A stretch of 64,000 nucleotides of DNA from Protonemura montana (lineage: Eukaryota > Arthropoda > Insecta > Plecoptera > Nemouridae), in the NCBI GenBank assembly GCA_947568835.1, contig OX387610.1, positions 7,775,501 through 7,839,500 on the forward strand, in the 5' to 3' direction. The first letter of the stretch is position 1; each line of letters opens with the position of its first letter. A model generated the notes under the pieces. That model was given only the letters and a program-made list of their open reading frames with translations, searched no databases and had not been told where the DNA came from. Positions 1-11,559 of the stretch are shown here, piece after piece. Position numbers and translations under genes: made by a program.

Positions 1-29
1 GATATAATAAAGCCACTATTGTCAACTAG

Positions 30-118
30 CCGATTGGGTGACTGACGAAAGTTAAGCAACATGTCTACTGACCACGAATTGCGGATGGGTGACCACTGAC
101 ATGCTAAACGATATGCGA
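30..118 (+). repeat. Degenerate 5S-derived SINE head
   Basis: The strings GAAAGTTAAGCAACA and GGATGGGTGACCA occur in the order and rough spacing of the 5S rRNA internal control region (box A, then box C). No SINE body follows, so this is an isolated, mutated head. Its similarity to the better 5S-SINE copies at 57263 and 60985 supports the call. Confidence 0.55.
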
Positions 119-249
119 ATAGGTTGTGAAATTCATGACAGTCTCCGAATCAAACTGGCAAAACAATTTTATTCTAAGCAGACCATGAATTGGATTACGA
201 TAGAATCAATAATCAAAAGTAAACAGAAATGACAATGAACCAATAAACG

Positions 250-600
250 TCAGGCATATCCGAAGACCGAGGGACAAACTGACGACAGGGATATTAATCC
301 TGTTTCCTTATTTTCCTCGGCTGCTCCTTGGGGAGTTAACTCAGTTAATCCTGAGCAATCCCGGCAACAGGATCAAGCGATCCTAGGCGTACAACTGCGT
401 AAGCCTGGCTGTGCACACAGAGAAATTGGCACCCTTATTTGAATGGAAAGGCACCGGTAATGTTTCCCTTGCACAGCCTTAGAGGATAACGTGATAGCTG
501 CGACGGGCTTGGAGTGTTTTTTCTGATTATCGCATTTACATTTATGTTCAATCTGAATTGCGAGATTGATATGCTGAATTTTGAATGTGATTTTATAAAG
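250..600. other. Composition-switch island (weak to moderate)
   Basis: A-rich, G-poor DNA before about 300 passes through a GC-richer core (about 350-480) into T/G-rich DNA (about 485-600). The polarity is the same as at the stronger islands further right. No gene is seen here. Confidence 0.4.
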
Positions 601-734
601 AAAGACGTGTCGGGAGCAAAGGTGTTAATGAATCATCACCATTTTATCGATTGGTTCCGAAAAGCAGAGTTTAAGCTTATAACCCATATAAATTTGGACG
701 AAAAGAAATGGTAACAACACCTAAATATCTAGAA

Positions 735-960
735 ATATATCCTGTGATTTGTGAAATCTGATTTAGATTGCTAAACACCCGCGATAGATAGAGATCGGGG
801 TTCGATTCCCCGTTTGGGCATCAACTTTTGAGAGAGTATTGTAGTGTTTCTAATAATACAATTCTGTGATTGACTGACCATCTTTAAACTCGGGGTTATA
901 TTCGTAGTGAATCCTGCCTCCGTTGAACAAAATCTTTCAGTGTACGTCGCAGCTTCGCAC
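735..960 (+). mobile_element. tRNA-like SINE fragment
   Basis: A perfect box B, GGTTCGATTCC, lies at 799-809 inside a T-arm-like hairpin (CGGGG/CCCCG). It is followed by the tail GGGCATCAA...TTTTGAGAG that recurs at 17300, 31160, 32440 and 40020. The 5' part of the tRNA domain (D arm and box A) is decayed, so this is not a functional tRNA. Family membership is well supported; the 3' limit is approximate. Confidence 0.6.
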
Positions 961-1973
961 GCACATTCAGGTGTTTTCATTTATTGTTCGATATTTTAAT
1001 TAAATCAATTCGATTATTTGACGGCGCGGAAAAAGAAACAACTGGGCTGTAATCTTTGTAGAATTTTTGAATCATATTTTAAGCCTAGGTTATTTATGTC
1101 TGTCACCTACTAAACAAAATTATGATAAATACGTGTCTCTATAAAAACTTATCCTTCAACATGACACTACTCATAAAATATTGAACGCTAATTTTTTTTA
1201 GATATGTAAAAATAATTGTAAAATGTATTTTTTTATGTAACTTACTAGTGCATGCGCTAGATAAACGAATTATTATTATTGCCATTGTTATGTTATAAAA
1301 TACCCTTAAAGTGAAAGTTGTAAGATTTTTGTTCGGGCAAATGAAAATGGTTTGGTTTTCAGCCCGTCCAAAACTAGATTATTTTTCTTTAACCCTTGAG
1401 TTTTCGCACGGCATCACCAACAAAAAGGTAGATCATTACTTTGAAAGGAATCTGATGATGCTTATCTATGGGATCAACCAACAACATCATAACCTCTCCA
1501 CAAATTCCCCTCGAAGTATGAAAAGGCGGAAAAATAATCCTCGTGGACTTAGCCAATATTATCATGTTTCTCTTCTCCACACAAAACCCCTTGCTCTTGA
1601 TCCTGCCTGATCCTGATCCCTTGAGGATAAATTCGAACAGGTGAAATTAGCCAGGATTCCGTCGGATCAGTGGGTATTATTAAATTAATAATTACACAAA
1701 TACCTGCGCTGCCGGCTCAAAAGGGTTTTTTCTTGGTGAACTTAATCTACGGTAGGTACTTACAGAAAATCCATCGTACTATCGTATGTGCATAGTATAG
1801 GTGTATAATATATTTTTATTTTGCACACACATGATAAAGCATTGCAATTTTAAAGTACCAAAGCATTTCCAAAAAAAAAAAAACTATGACATATTTTCTT
1901 ATAATCTCCAAAGATAAGGGCAGTAGAGATAAAATACAGCTAGCTTAGTTTTTTATTGTTAGGTTAATTAATT
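961..1973. other. No recognised gene
   Basis: AT-rich DNA. At about 1400-1680 there is a weak C/A-to-mixed composition change. The overlapping short ORFs on both strands at 1311-1610 resemble no protein I know. No RNA gene is seen. Confidence 0.5.
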
Positions 1974-2365
1974 GATTTGTGGTGTTTAGCGACGCACTGT
2001 TTTGACAACGGACCATGTGGCACTGGTCTAATGGCGTCAGTGAATGAGGAGGTGATTATGAGGATGATGATGAACCTAACCTAGCTTAGAAGGGAGGAGG
2101 GGAAACCCTGTGCCGGCACGTAGCCTACTCCTGTCATGGAGCACCAAGAGGATCACCGGCTTAACGTCCCTTCCGAAGGACCGTATAACGTGAACAACAG
2201 AATTCCTCCACAAATCCATGCTGTCCCGAAGTTGATAAGCAAAGCGAATGAAGTTGCTGTACTAACTTTCATCCCTCCAACCTCTCTCCCGAACAGAACT
2301 GGTCATGTGTATGATGGTCACTCATCCAATACCTGACTCAGCGCATTGTTGCTGAACATCAGGAA
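1974..2365 (-). mobile_element. 5S-derived SINE, nearly full length
   Basis: On the minus strand the copy runs from a 5S-like head remnant (TTCAGCAACAATGCGCTGAG region) through a conserved body to the family 3' end, seen on the plus strand as TTTGTGGTGTTTAGCGACGC. The body keeps the recurrent blocks CTTCCGAAGG, GTTGATAAGC and TGCCGGCACG. It is colinear with copies at 25591, 41189, 57263 and 60985. The head is truncated just inside box A. Confidence 0.85.
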
Positions 2366-2784
2366 CAAATCCAAGGAGTATCAATTGAATCATTCAAGAT
2401 AAAAGTAATTGACTTTCTTCCAGCTAAAGGCACAATAATTTAGTTGGTTTTGATAATTTGTAACCCTTGCTTGTCAGGAGAAATGGGATGAAAGAGTTTT
2501 CTTGCCATATGTGCAGGATTAAAACGAGAATCTACCACTCACCAAACATTTAGCACTTATTTAATGAAATCACATGACTCTACTTTGAATTCATTGTTTG
2601 CTTCAAACGTTAAAATTTAATAAATCATGACTTTGTATGTGTCAAAGTAATAAAATAACGCTGCAAAATAGAAATGCAATCAACCAAATTCAAGTCAAAA
2701 AGTACAATTAAAAAAAATCTGACTTGCACTAACTTAAACATCAGACTCACAGATTTAAAGAAAAATATTTTCTAAACGAGTTTT

Positions 2785-2834
2785 TGTTGTTATTGTTGTT
2801 GGTGTTGTTGGTTTTAGTTTTAGTTTTAGTTAGT
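2785..2834. repeat. Simple repeats (TTG)n and (TTTTAG)n
   Basis: A short run of degenerate TTG units passes into four TTTTAG-type units. Ordinary microsatellite. Confidence 0.7.
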
Positions 2835-3810
2835 CTTAGATATTGACTCTTGAACTTACTTAACTCATTACTTATTTGGCTCGTACTTGATTTTTATGGA
2901 CAATAAGCATTTATTATTAATATTAATCAGCACCTGAAAACGAGGTTCATTCAACAAGCAATATTTTTTACAATAGCAACAAAAAAAAATCGTGAAACCA
3001 TAAATGGGTACATAGTAAAGCGTGGGAGCAGGCATAGACAGATATTTATTTAAAATTCTTGAGGGCATGTAAGGGACTAGGGCACTAGACAAAATGAAAT
3101 ACAGTAGCAGCAATAGGCTACAAAAACGGCTTAAAAAGATAATAAAGAAGTTTTAACCATTGTTGCCAACATTGAAACGAATCAACCACTCGATGAGTGA
3201 AAAGACGTTCATGTCAATACGTGTAACACGCTTGCCAACCTACCGTATCGACACTGAGCCCGCCTACAATGAACGCATTGTTGACTCAGTTTACATAGGA
3301 CCATCTAGATAGGTAACCTAAACATGTTGGTAGAGAAGATTCCTGTCAAGTTTGTGTTTTGAAGAAGTTCTAAGGCTGCTGAGATGGATATGTTTTCGTT
3401 TTAGTGTAAACAACAATACTGTCATTCGTTTGTTGATATTTTGTTTTTTCGTGTAAAAAATGTCGTCGAATTCTTTCGATTTTTCGGCGAGGTTTTTTTC
3501 TTTCGTTAAGAAAAAATGTATCAATTGTAGACTAGAATTGTATGAAGGTAAATAATAGCAAGAGTTCTTGCGAGAGTAGTAATTTATTTATTTTATTAAA
3601 CAAAACAAAATGATTGGAATCAAAGTTTCATATAAACCTTTAAAAAACGTTCGCTTCTCGTTTAGTAAGATTTATGGCAAAACAACAACATGTTATTAAC
3701 TTCGTAATTCAATTTAGGAAAAAAAACAACACGCCAGAAAACAAAAATTTCTTATGGCATATTCGATTGGCTGCCCCGGTGCGCCCCGGGTGTGCTCTGG
3801 GAGCGATCTG
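2835..3810. other. No recognised gene
   Basis: AT-rich sequence with short chance ORFs on the minus strand (2868-3113, 3318-3524) that match no family I recognise. GC content rises after 3770, just before the first satellite array. Confidence 0.5.
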
Positions 3811-4162
3811 CGTGTTCAACTGGGCACGTGACTCTGCCCCGGCGCAACTTTCACGTGTTCGACTGGGCATGTGACTCTGCCCCAGCGCAACTTTCACGTG
3901 TTCAACTGGGCACGTGACTCTGCCCCGGCGCAACTTTCACGTGTTCGACTGGACATGTAACTCTGTCCTAGTGCAGCTATCACGTGTTTGACTGGGCATG
4001 TGACTCAGTCCTAGTGCCACTTTCACGTGTTCGACTGGGTATGTGACTCTGTCCCAGTGCAACTTTCACGTGTTCGACTGGACATGTGACTCTGCCCCAG
4101 TGCAACTTTCACGTCCCAGTGCAACTTTCACGTCCCATTGCAACTTTCACGTGTTCGACTGG
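3811..4162. repeat. 43-bp satellite, short array (about 8 units)
   Basis: Tandem units contain TTCACGTGTTCGACTGG, GCATGTGACTCTG and CCCAGTGCAACT. The period is 43 bp, as in the larger array at 6039. Near 4100-4145 two units are shortened to a roughly 19-bp core, a local deletion. The first units are richer in CG (CCCCGGCGCAAC). ORFs across it are repeat artefacts. Confidence 0.93.
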
Positions 4163-4573
4163 CAGAGTTGCTCGCTTTCGGGTCACTCCCGGTCACTTCA
4201 AAACAAATGAATGCACTGACAGCCAATGATTTCGTGTTCGAATTGAAATTGACCAATATTTCAATTTGCTGGTTTCATTTCAGTTTTTATTCTTCTCGAA
4301 CTGTTGTAATCTCCATGTACTAGTTGCATTAATTAACAGATCTAGACTAAATTAGTTGTATGAATTAAATTACATTAAGCATTTGAGTTCTTTGGCGTTC
4401 CCTTAAGTTGTAAAAAAGAGAGAACTGCCAGAATAGAGAGAAACAGGTGGTGGACTACATGCAACCACGTGCATTGACCACTACTTAATTTAATCAGAGG
4501 CATGCAGTTCATTCTCTGTACAGCAACATAACCACATTCCTCTGTATTACAACAGAGTAGGAATTCCTAGACT

Positions 4574-4610
4574 TAAATAATAAATAAATAAATAAATAAA
4601 TAAATAAAAT
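4574..4610. repeat. (AAAT)n microsatellite
   Basis: About nine AAAT/TAAA units in a row, ending at ATAAAATG. Confidence 0.85.
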
Positions 4611-4639
4611 GCCTGTTTGGTAGTGTGGGAAAAAGCATG

Positions 4640-4960
4640 CTCCCGACAGATTAACTGGACATCCAAATCAGCCATGGCACCCATGAAATCATTCGCGATC
4701 AACCGCACCGTCAATCCTGACCCTAACGCGTTTTACGCGACCATTTTCCAAACGGATTCACAAGGATCTCGCGACAAAAAGCAATCGTGCCATTGAAATG
4801 GACCGAAATGTCCTCTAGTTTTTTGGCCACCCAATCAAATTGCGCGGCGAGCCCTATCGAATTGGTCAACCAACAACAGGCCGACTGTCGGTGTCCTTTC
4901 GTGTTGAATGCTTTGATTGACAGATCATGACCATTGTGGTAAATACTAGATATTTATTTC
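4640..4960. other. Composition-switch island (weak)
   Basis: A C/A-rich left arm (about 4650-4880) meets a short T/G-rich right arm (about 4890-4945) with CpG-rich words such as ACGCGTTTTACGCG. No coding capacity is seen. Confidence 0.35.
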
Positions 4961-5015
4961 CTGCCATGTCCCGAACCGACGAGTGAATTCAGTCATCTGA
5001 GTTTGGTTCTTATTG

Positions 5016-5165
5016 ATTGATTTGCGGGGCGTACCGACGCACTGTTTCGAGATCAGGCCCTGTGGCACTGGTCCTCTGGCGTCGGTGAATGAGTGGATAA
5101 TTATGAATTAACCTAGCTTGGAAGGGAGGTGGGGAAAGCTGGTGTCGTTACCTAGCCTACTAAGG
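5016..5165 (-). mobile_element. 5S-SINE, 3' portion only
   Basis: The plus strand shows the family 3' end (GATTTGCGGGGCGTACCGAC, a mutated version), then GTGGCACTGGTC, GCGTCGGTGAATGAGTGG and CTAGCTTGGAAGGGAGG. Similarity stops near 5165, so the 5S head is missing, as expected for 5' truncation. Confidence 0.75.
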
Positions 5166-5289
5166 GAAGAGAGGAGGTTTAAGCCGAACAGAAAATGTTC
5201 AGATAGATGACACAGGGAGAATGAAAAAGGAATCAATTATGGGCATTTCAGGAGAAAGTCAATGCGATTTAGGTTCATTTGAACCTTAA

Positions 5290-5860
5290 AACGCTGATCA
5301 TGCGTTTGAGTATAATGCATTATCTCCAAGTCCAAACCCAGGAAAAGGGGCAAGTTACCCCCATAACCCCACCCCCTTCCCCTGTTTTTATTCAAGTGCA
5401 AACGCTGCAGATTTAAATTCTTCCCAATAAGGCACCGCCAAATGCAGTGATTTGAGTCGGTAACACCCCCCTTGCGCTATCGCCACCGTTCACATCTAGT
5501 CTGAAGCCCCCGGGGTAGCACTCTGTGCGAACGTGTAATACGTGGGAGGACACGGGTTCGTGTCCAGGTGTGTTTTCGACTGCCCTTGGGGCACGACGGG
5601 CCGTTCCAAGGGTTGCGCTGGTCCTCGGGGCCGTGGACACCGTGTGACGATTTCTACGACCCACTGGTGCTTGCTATTCTGATCGATTCGCGTGGATGTG
5701 TACAGACGGGAGGGACAGGAGGGAGTTTTTTTGGGTTTTGGCCCGTTGGGCTGGAGGCGATGAAGTATTTTTGGGTGATTTATGGTGATTAGTTGAAGTT
5801 GCGGTGTTGTGTTGTTTTGAAAAGGGAAGGGACACTTGAAATGTTTGTGAATTGAAACTG
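5290..5860. other. Composition-switch island (strong)
   Basis: The left arm (about 5330-5520) is C-rich with several C runs (CCCCCATAACCCCACCCCC). The right arm (about 5590-5850) is G/T-rich (GGGTTTTGGCCCGTTGGG). The switch falls near 5550, beside the short perfect inverted repeat GGACACG/CGTGTCC. The 133-codon minus-strand ORF at 5496-5897 reads through the C/A-rich strand and is probably open only because of composition. Confidence 0.65.
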
Positions 5861-5889
5861 CAATTATATTGCACATGGACCTGTATTTT

Positions 5890-6038
5890 GCTACCACGGC
5901 GCTAGTGTTAAACTGCCACCAAATTACTACTTTACCACAAATTGAAAATTGCTACTAGATGGAGTCACCGTCGTTTCTAGTGTTTTCCTTTTCTTTTTGT
6001 TACTTCTCGAAAATTTTTCGCATTAAGACTGGTTTACG
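5890..6038 (+). mobile_element. MITE M1, left part, abutting the satellite
   Basis: The word GAGTCACCGTCGTTTCTAGT and the preceding CTACTTTACC region match the M1 copy at 38480. The expected continuation (ACTCGCATTTGAGACTAGTTT) is mutated, and the element stops exactly where the 43-bp array begins. Confidence 0.55.
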
Positions 6039-8534
6039 CTGTTCAACTGGGCATATCACTCTGCCCCAGTGCAACTTTCACGTGTTCAACTGGGCATGTG
6101 ACTCTCCCCCAGTGCAACTTTCACGTGTTCGACTGGGCATGTGACTCTGCCCCAATGCAACTTTCACGTGTTCGACTGGGCATGTGAATCTGCCCCAGTG
6201 CAACTTTCACATGTTCGACTGGGCATGTAGCTCTGCCCCAGTGCAGCTTTCACGTGTTTGACTGGGCATGTGACTCTGCCCCAGTGCAACTTTCACATGT
6301 TCGACTGGGCATGTGACTCTGCCCCAGTGCAACTTTCACGTGTTCGACTGGGCATGTGACTCTGCCCCAGTGCAACTTTCACGTGTTCGACTGGGCATGT
6401 GACTCTGCCCCAGTGCAACTTTCACATGTTCGACTGGGCATGTAGCTCTGCCCCAGTGCAGCTTTCACGTGTTTGACTGGGCATGTGACTCTGCCCCAGT
6501 GCAACTTTCACATGTTCGACTGGGCATGTGACTCTGCCCCAGTGCAACTTTCACGTGTTCGACTGGGCATGTGACTCTGTCCCAGTGCAACTTCCACATG
6601 TTCGACTGGGCATGTGACTCTGCCCCAGTCCAACTTTCACGTGTTCGACTGGGCATGTGACTCTGCCCCAGTGCAACTTTCACGTGTTCGACTTGGCATG
6701 TGACTCTGCCCCAGTGCAACTTGCACGTGTTCGACTTGGCATGTGACTCTGCCCCAGTGCAACTTGCACGTGTTCGACTTGGCATGTGACTCTGCCCCAG
6801 TGCAACTTTCACGTGTTCGACTGGGCATGTGACTTTGTCCCAGTGCAACTTTCACGTGTTCGACTTGGCATGTGACTCTGCCACAGTGCAACATTCACGT
6901 GTTCGACTGGACATGTGACTTTGTCCCAGTGCAACTTGCACGTGTTCGACTTGGCATGTGACTCTGCCACAGTGCAACATTCACGTGTTCGACTGGACAT
7001 GTGACTTTGTCCCAGTGCAACTTTCACGTATTCGACTGGGCATGTGACTCTGTCCCAGTGCAACTTTCACGTGTTCGACTGGACATGTGACTCTGCCCCA
7101 GTGCAACTTTCACGTGTTCGACTGGGCATGTGACTCTGCCCCAGTGCAACTTTCACGTGTTCGACTGGGCATGTGACTCTGCCCCAGTGCAACTTTCACG
7201 TGTTCGACTGGGCATGTGACTCTGCCCCAGTCCAACTTTCACGTGTTCGACTAGGCATGTGACTCTGTCCCAGTGCAACTTTCACATGTTCGACTGGGCA
7301 TGTGACTCTGTCCCATTGCAACTTTCACGTGTTCGACTAGGCATGTGACTCTGTCCCAGTGCAACTTTCACATGTTTGACTGGGCATGTGACTCTGTCCC
7401 AGTGCAACTTTCACATGTTCGACTGGGCATGTGACTCTGTCCGAGTGCAACTTCCACATATTCGACTGGGCATGTGACTCTGCCCCAGTGCAACTTTCAC
7501 ATGTTCGACTGGGCATGTGACTCTGTCCGAGTGCAACTTCCACATATTCGACTTGGCATGTGACTCTGCCACAGTGCAACATTCACGTGTTCGACTGGAC
7601 ATGTGACTTTGTCCCAGTGCAACTTGCACGTGTTCGACTTGGCATGTGACTCTGCCACAGTGCAACATTCACGTGTTCGACTGGACATGTGACTTTGTCC
7701 CAGTGCAACTTTCACGTATTCGACTGGGCATGTGACTCTGTCCCAGTGCAACTTTCACGTGTTCGACTGGACATGTGACTCTGCCCCAGTGCAACTTTCA
7801 CGTGTTCGACTGGGCATGTGACTCTGCCCCAGTGCAACTTTCACGTGTTCGACTGGGCATGTGACTCTGCCCCAGTGCAACTTTCACGTGTTCGACTGGG
7901 CATGTGACTCTGCCCCAGTCCAACTTTCACGTGTTCGACTTAGCATGTGACTCTGCCCCAGTGCAACTTCCACATGTTCGACTGGGCATGTGACTCTGTC
8001 CCAGTGCAACTTTCACGTGTTCGACTAGGCATGTGACTCTGTCCCAGTGCAACTTTCACATGTTCGACTGGGCATGTGACTCTGTCCCATTGCAACTTTC
8101 ACGTGTTCGACTGGGCATGTGACTCTGTCCCAGTGCAACTTTCACATGTTCGACTGGGCATGTGACTCTGTCCCAGTGCAACTTTCACATGTTTGACTGG
8201 GCATGTGACTCTGTCCCAGTGCAACTTTCACATGTTCGACTGGGCATGTGACTCTGCCCCAGTGCAACTTTCACGTGTTCTACTGGGCATGTGACTCTGT
8301 CCCAGTACAACTTTCACATGTTTGACTGGGCATGTGACTCTGTCCCAGTGCAACTTTCACATGTTCGACTGGGCATGTGACTCTGTCCGAGTGCAACTTC
8401 CACATATTCGACTGGGCATGTGACTCTGCCCCAGTGCAACTTTCACATGTTCGACTGGGCATGTGACTCTGTCCGAGTGCAACTTCCACATATTCGACTG
8501 GGCATGTGACTCTGCCCCAGTGTAACTATCACGT
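6039..8534. repeat. 43-bp satellite, long array (about 58 units)
   Basis: About 2.5 kb of head-to-tail 43-bp units, each holding a CACGTG or CACATG site and a CATGTG site. Variants (CCACAGTGCAACATTC, GTCCGAGTGCAACTTCC, GTCCCATTGC) recur at offsets of 688, 774 and 946 bp, which are 16, 18 and 22 units. That indicates block duplication inside the array. Because 43 is not a multiple of 3, all frames are visited in turn; the minus-strand ORFs reading GQSHMPSRT are artefacts. Confidence 0.97.
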
Positions 8535-8660
8535 GATCGGCTGAGCTAGTGATCACGTGTTCGGGTGTGAGCGCTCTCGCTCGGAGCTGGTGCAAACCCG
8601 GTGGAGAGCATGACGTCATCGAGCAAGTTTCAAACCCGCCCTGGTGCAGACCAGTCAAAA
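8535..8660. other. GC-rich satellite flank
   Basis: Decayed satellite (TATCACGTGATCGG) passes into GC-richer DNA with GAGCGCTCTCGCTC and a TGACGTCA palindrome at about 8610. No gene is seen. 8661-9556 is AT-rich and without recognised features. Confidence 0.4.
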
Positions 8661-9556
8661 ACGCCATTGCTGAATATGACTATTTTAAGGCCAGATTTTT
8701 TTTTAAAGTGTATACTTCAGTTCCTTCAAAAGGCAAACCATCACAAGATAAATGACCTTCTCGACACCCATTCTTTTTTGGACAGGGCAATCATTTACCG
8801 ATTAATGCGTACAGCAAATATATCCCTGCACGGCTGCATGGCTCTTCGAACTGGCATACTTTTTTACACAGCGCATTTGAATGCTTGTTTCTCTTGCAAA
8901 TAAAGTTGCCACAGATTTAACGAGATTTATTTGTTCAGGCAATTGGGTATTAAATTCTTTTATACCAATTAAATTCCCACTCGGAAAAACTTTGAGCCGC
9001 AAACTTTAAAATTGTTCAGTGTAGGAAAATAAACAGATAAGTTTATTTTTATATTCTTTAAATCATTTCTAATGTATCTGAAATGATTTTAGCATTAACC
9101 AAATGTTCGAGCGCAAAGCGCAAAATAGCGCGATGCAAGTAAATTAAAGTTGATTCAATAATTCAGAACTTGACACCTTATTCTTGAGATAAAGTTATCA
9201 ACCAATCACCGATCTCTACTCTCCGTTTGAGGACGAGTTGGTGCACGATTTTGCACTTTGCAGAAATGCAGTCGGCATGAATTGTCTGGTGGTAAATTCG
9301 TGTCATTTTGAGATGGTAATTTTGTCCCACGGGAAGAACCAATTAGCCTCACGCTAACTTCCTGTGATATCTGGGGTAATTGCCCTTAGGGAATCATGAG
9401 GAGCGGGGACTGCTCAGCTAAAATCATAACATACGTGGATTTCAGATGACTTCGGAAACTAAATATTGGATGGTTTTGACTTTTGGTACTTTGTTGGTGC
9501 ATTACGAGGCAATATTGATGTTAATAAAATGACCTTCTAGTTCTATTTAATGTGTG

Positions 9557-10165
9557 CTGAATTCCTACCGAAGTACGGTACAACGCGAACAAAAGGATTC
9601 CGTGTGAAATCAGAACAAATTCATATTATCAAGAGGTTGATAAGACAGAGAAGAAAAGTTCTTGTCCCTCCAATGTTTCTCCCAATCAGAACTGGTCATG
9701 TGTATGATGTTCACTCATTAAATATGTCCCCAAGCGCAGCGTTACTTAACTTCGCTGAACACACGAGAACAGATGTTTCCAACGCGCCGAACCGTTCCGT
9801 GGTTACCCATCCAATACCTGATACAGCGCAGTAATGCTTAACTTCGGTGATATCACAAGAACCGGTATTTCCAGCGCGCCAAACCGTCCGGTGGTCACCC
9901 ATCCAATAACTGACCCAGCGCAGTATTGCTTAACTTCGCTGATATCACGAGAACCGGTGTTTCTAACACGCTAAACCGTTCGGTGGTCACCCATGCGATA
10001 CCTGACTCAGCGCAGTATTGCTTAACTTCGCTGGTATCACGAGAACCAGTATTTCCTACGCGCCAAACCGACCGGTGGTCATTCATCCAATAACTGACCC
10101 AGCGCAGTATTGCTTAACTTCGCTGATATCACGAGAACCGGTGTTTCCAACACGCCAAGCTGCTC
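9557..10165 (-). mobile_element. 5S-SINE with a tandemly multiplied 5S head
   Basis: The body (CTACCGAAGTACGGTACAAC, GAGGTTGATAAG, GTCATGTGTATGATG) lies at 9557-9710. It is followed by about five 5S-like head units, seen on the plus strand as repeated GGTGGTCACCCATCC ... GCGCAGTATTGCTTAACTTC ... ATCACGAGAACCGG. Unit spacing is about 92 bp. A normal copy has one head, so the internal promoter region has been amplified. Confidence 0.8.
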
Positions 10166-10374
10166 GCCGTGAATTTTCCGAGAAATTCTTGAAATATAAA
10201 TCTGTTAATGAAAAACCAACTTAGACCAACGGATTATTTTCCCTGCGCGTTTTCATCACAACGTTGTTTCTCTGTTCATTAATTACGATATGAAAACGTG
10301 TGTTAATAAATCGGGCGCTCAAGTCCCGGGAAAGAAACTGCAAAGGTATGTGTTTGTTTGTTTGTTGGTTTATG

Positions 10375-10391
10375 TGTGTGTGTGTGTGTAG
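10375..10391. repeat. (GT)n microsatellite
   Basis: About eight GT dinucleotides, preceded by degenerate TTTG units. Confidence 0.8.
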
Positions 10392-10699
10392 AAAATTGCA
10401 TTAGCCTTTTAGTGAAATTATAATTAGAGTGATTTAGTGGCAGGTGTTATTTGAACATTGCGAGCAAAAAAAAAAAAATACATGTGAATTTCTTGGTTCA
10501 AACCAAAGTTCATCACGTACTCGGTGCAAAAAAAACGACGCTAACGTTTACGAAATTAATTTAACTGTTTATTATTATAATTTTTCACTTGCCTTCCAGC
10601 ATTTTTTATTTTTGTATTTTGAAGATTGCATTTTAGTACTTTTTGGTCCAGTGGAAGAATTTTGTATTTATTTTTTATTGTGCACTTGTTGTGGCTTGC

Positions 10700-11212
10700 T
10701 AGCTCAAGTCTTACGAAAGTTAAGCAACACAGCGCTGGGTCTAGTGTAGAACGGGTGACCACCGAACCGTTAGACATGTTGGAAACATCGGTTATCAAAA
10801 GATCACTTAAATAACACTGAATTGAGTATCGCATTAGAAAGATTACCACCGAACGATTTGGCGTGGATTTGGCATAGGATTACCGAAATTAAGAGACATT
10901 GAATTGAGTAAAGAATTAAATAGATGACCACTTTACTAGCACTACAACAAATTTTAAGAGATTTTTGGCGCCCAAGTACTTCAACGCTTCATTAATTTCT
11001 CGAATATCTTCACGAAGAGTTATACCGTCCTTCCGAAGGTACTACGATAAGCCTGTGGGTCCCTTCGTACTTGCTGGCACTATTGTACCCTCTCTTTCAA
11101 TGAACTCAATATAAGACTAGGCTAGGTTTATCATAATTTATCACCTATCAATTACCGAAATTAATAACTGTCGTTGCCAAAAAAGTGCGTCGTTAAACAC
11201 AATACAAATTAA
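10700..11212 (+). mobile_element. 5S-SINE with duplicated heads, opposite orientation
   Basis: Two or three decayed 5S-like heads (GAAAGTTAAGCAACACAGCG and GGGTGACCACCGAACCG at 10717-10765, then weaker units to about 10935) precede a body and 3' end at about 11022-11212 (CCGTCCTTCCGAAGG, TAGGCTAGGTT, GTGCGTCGTTAAACAC). It lies head to head with the copy at 9557-10165. Confidence 0.65.
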
Positions 11213-11559
11213 ATTCATTGCAGCTTTTTACTCCTGAAAAAAGCGAGTCTAACGAAAAAAACGAAACAACTGTAGTGAATTTGAAATAAAAACACAACCC
11301 CGAAGAGCTTAAGCAGTGCAAGGAATATTCCCCTCTCCCCCAACAAAACAACGCATTTTGAATCCATGATGAAATCTTAAAATCACTCTCTCATAGCGAA
11401 CGGAGCAGCTCGAATATTGTGTATACTTTTCAGTTTGTTTCACAATAGGGTGCTATTGTACGATTCGCGAGGGGGTGCGTCTGAGGCACCGATCTTTGAA
11501 TACTTACGGGGATATGGCGAGGAATTATGATGAAGGCAAAATCTGTGAGTTTTTAGTTT

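Noticed and set aside
5496-5897. 133-codon minus-strand ORF
   Set aside because: It reads the C/A-rich complement of a G/T-rich arm, where stop codons are scarce. It has no domain, and other frames overlap it.
6465-7751. Several long minus-strand ORFs of repeated GQSHMPSRT-type peptides
   Set aside because: They are translations of the 43-bp satellite. The unit length is not a multiple of 3, so frames rotate and open reading depends on chance loss of stops.
9700-10170. CRISPR-like array (regular repeats of about 92 bp)
   Set aside because: The repeats are 5S-derived over their whole length with no unique spacers, and the context is eukaryotic.
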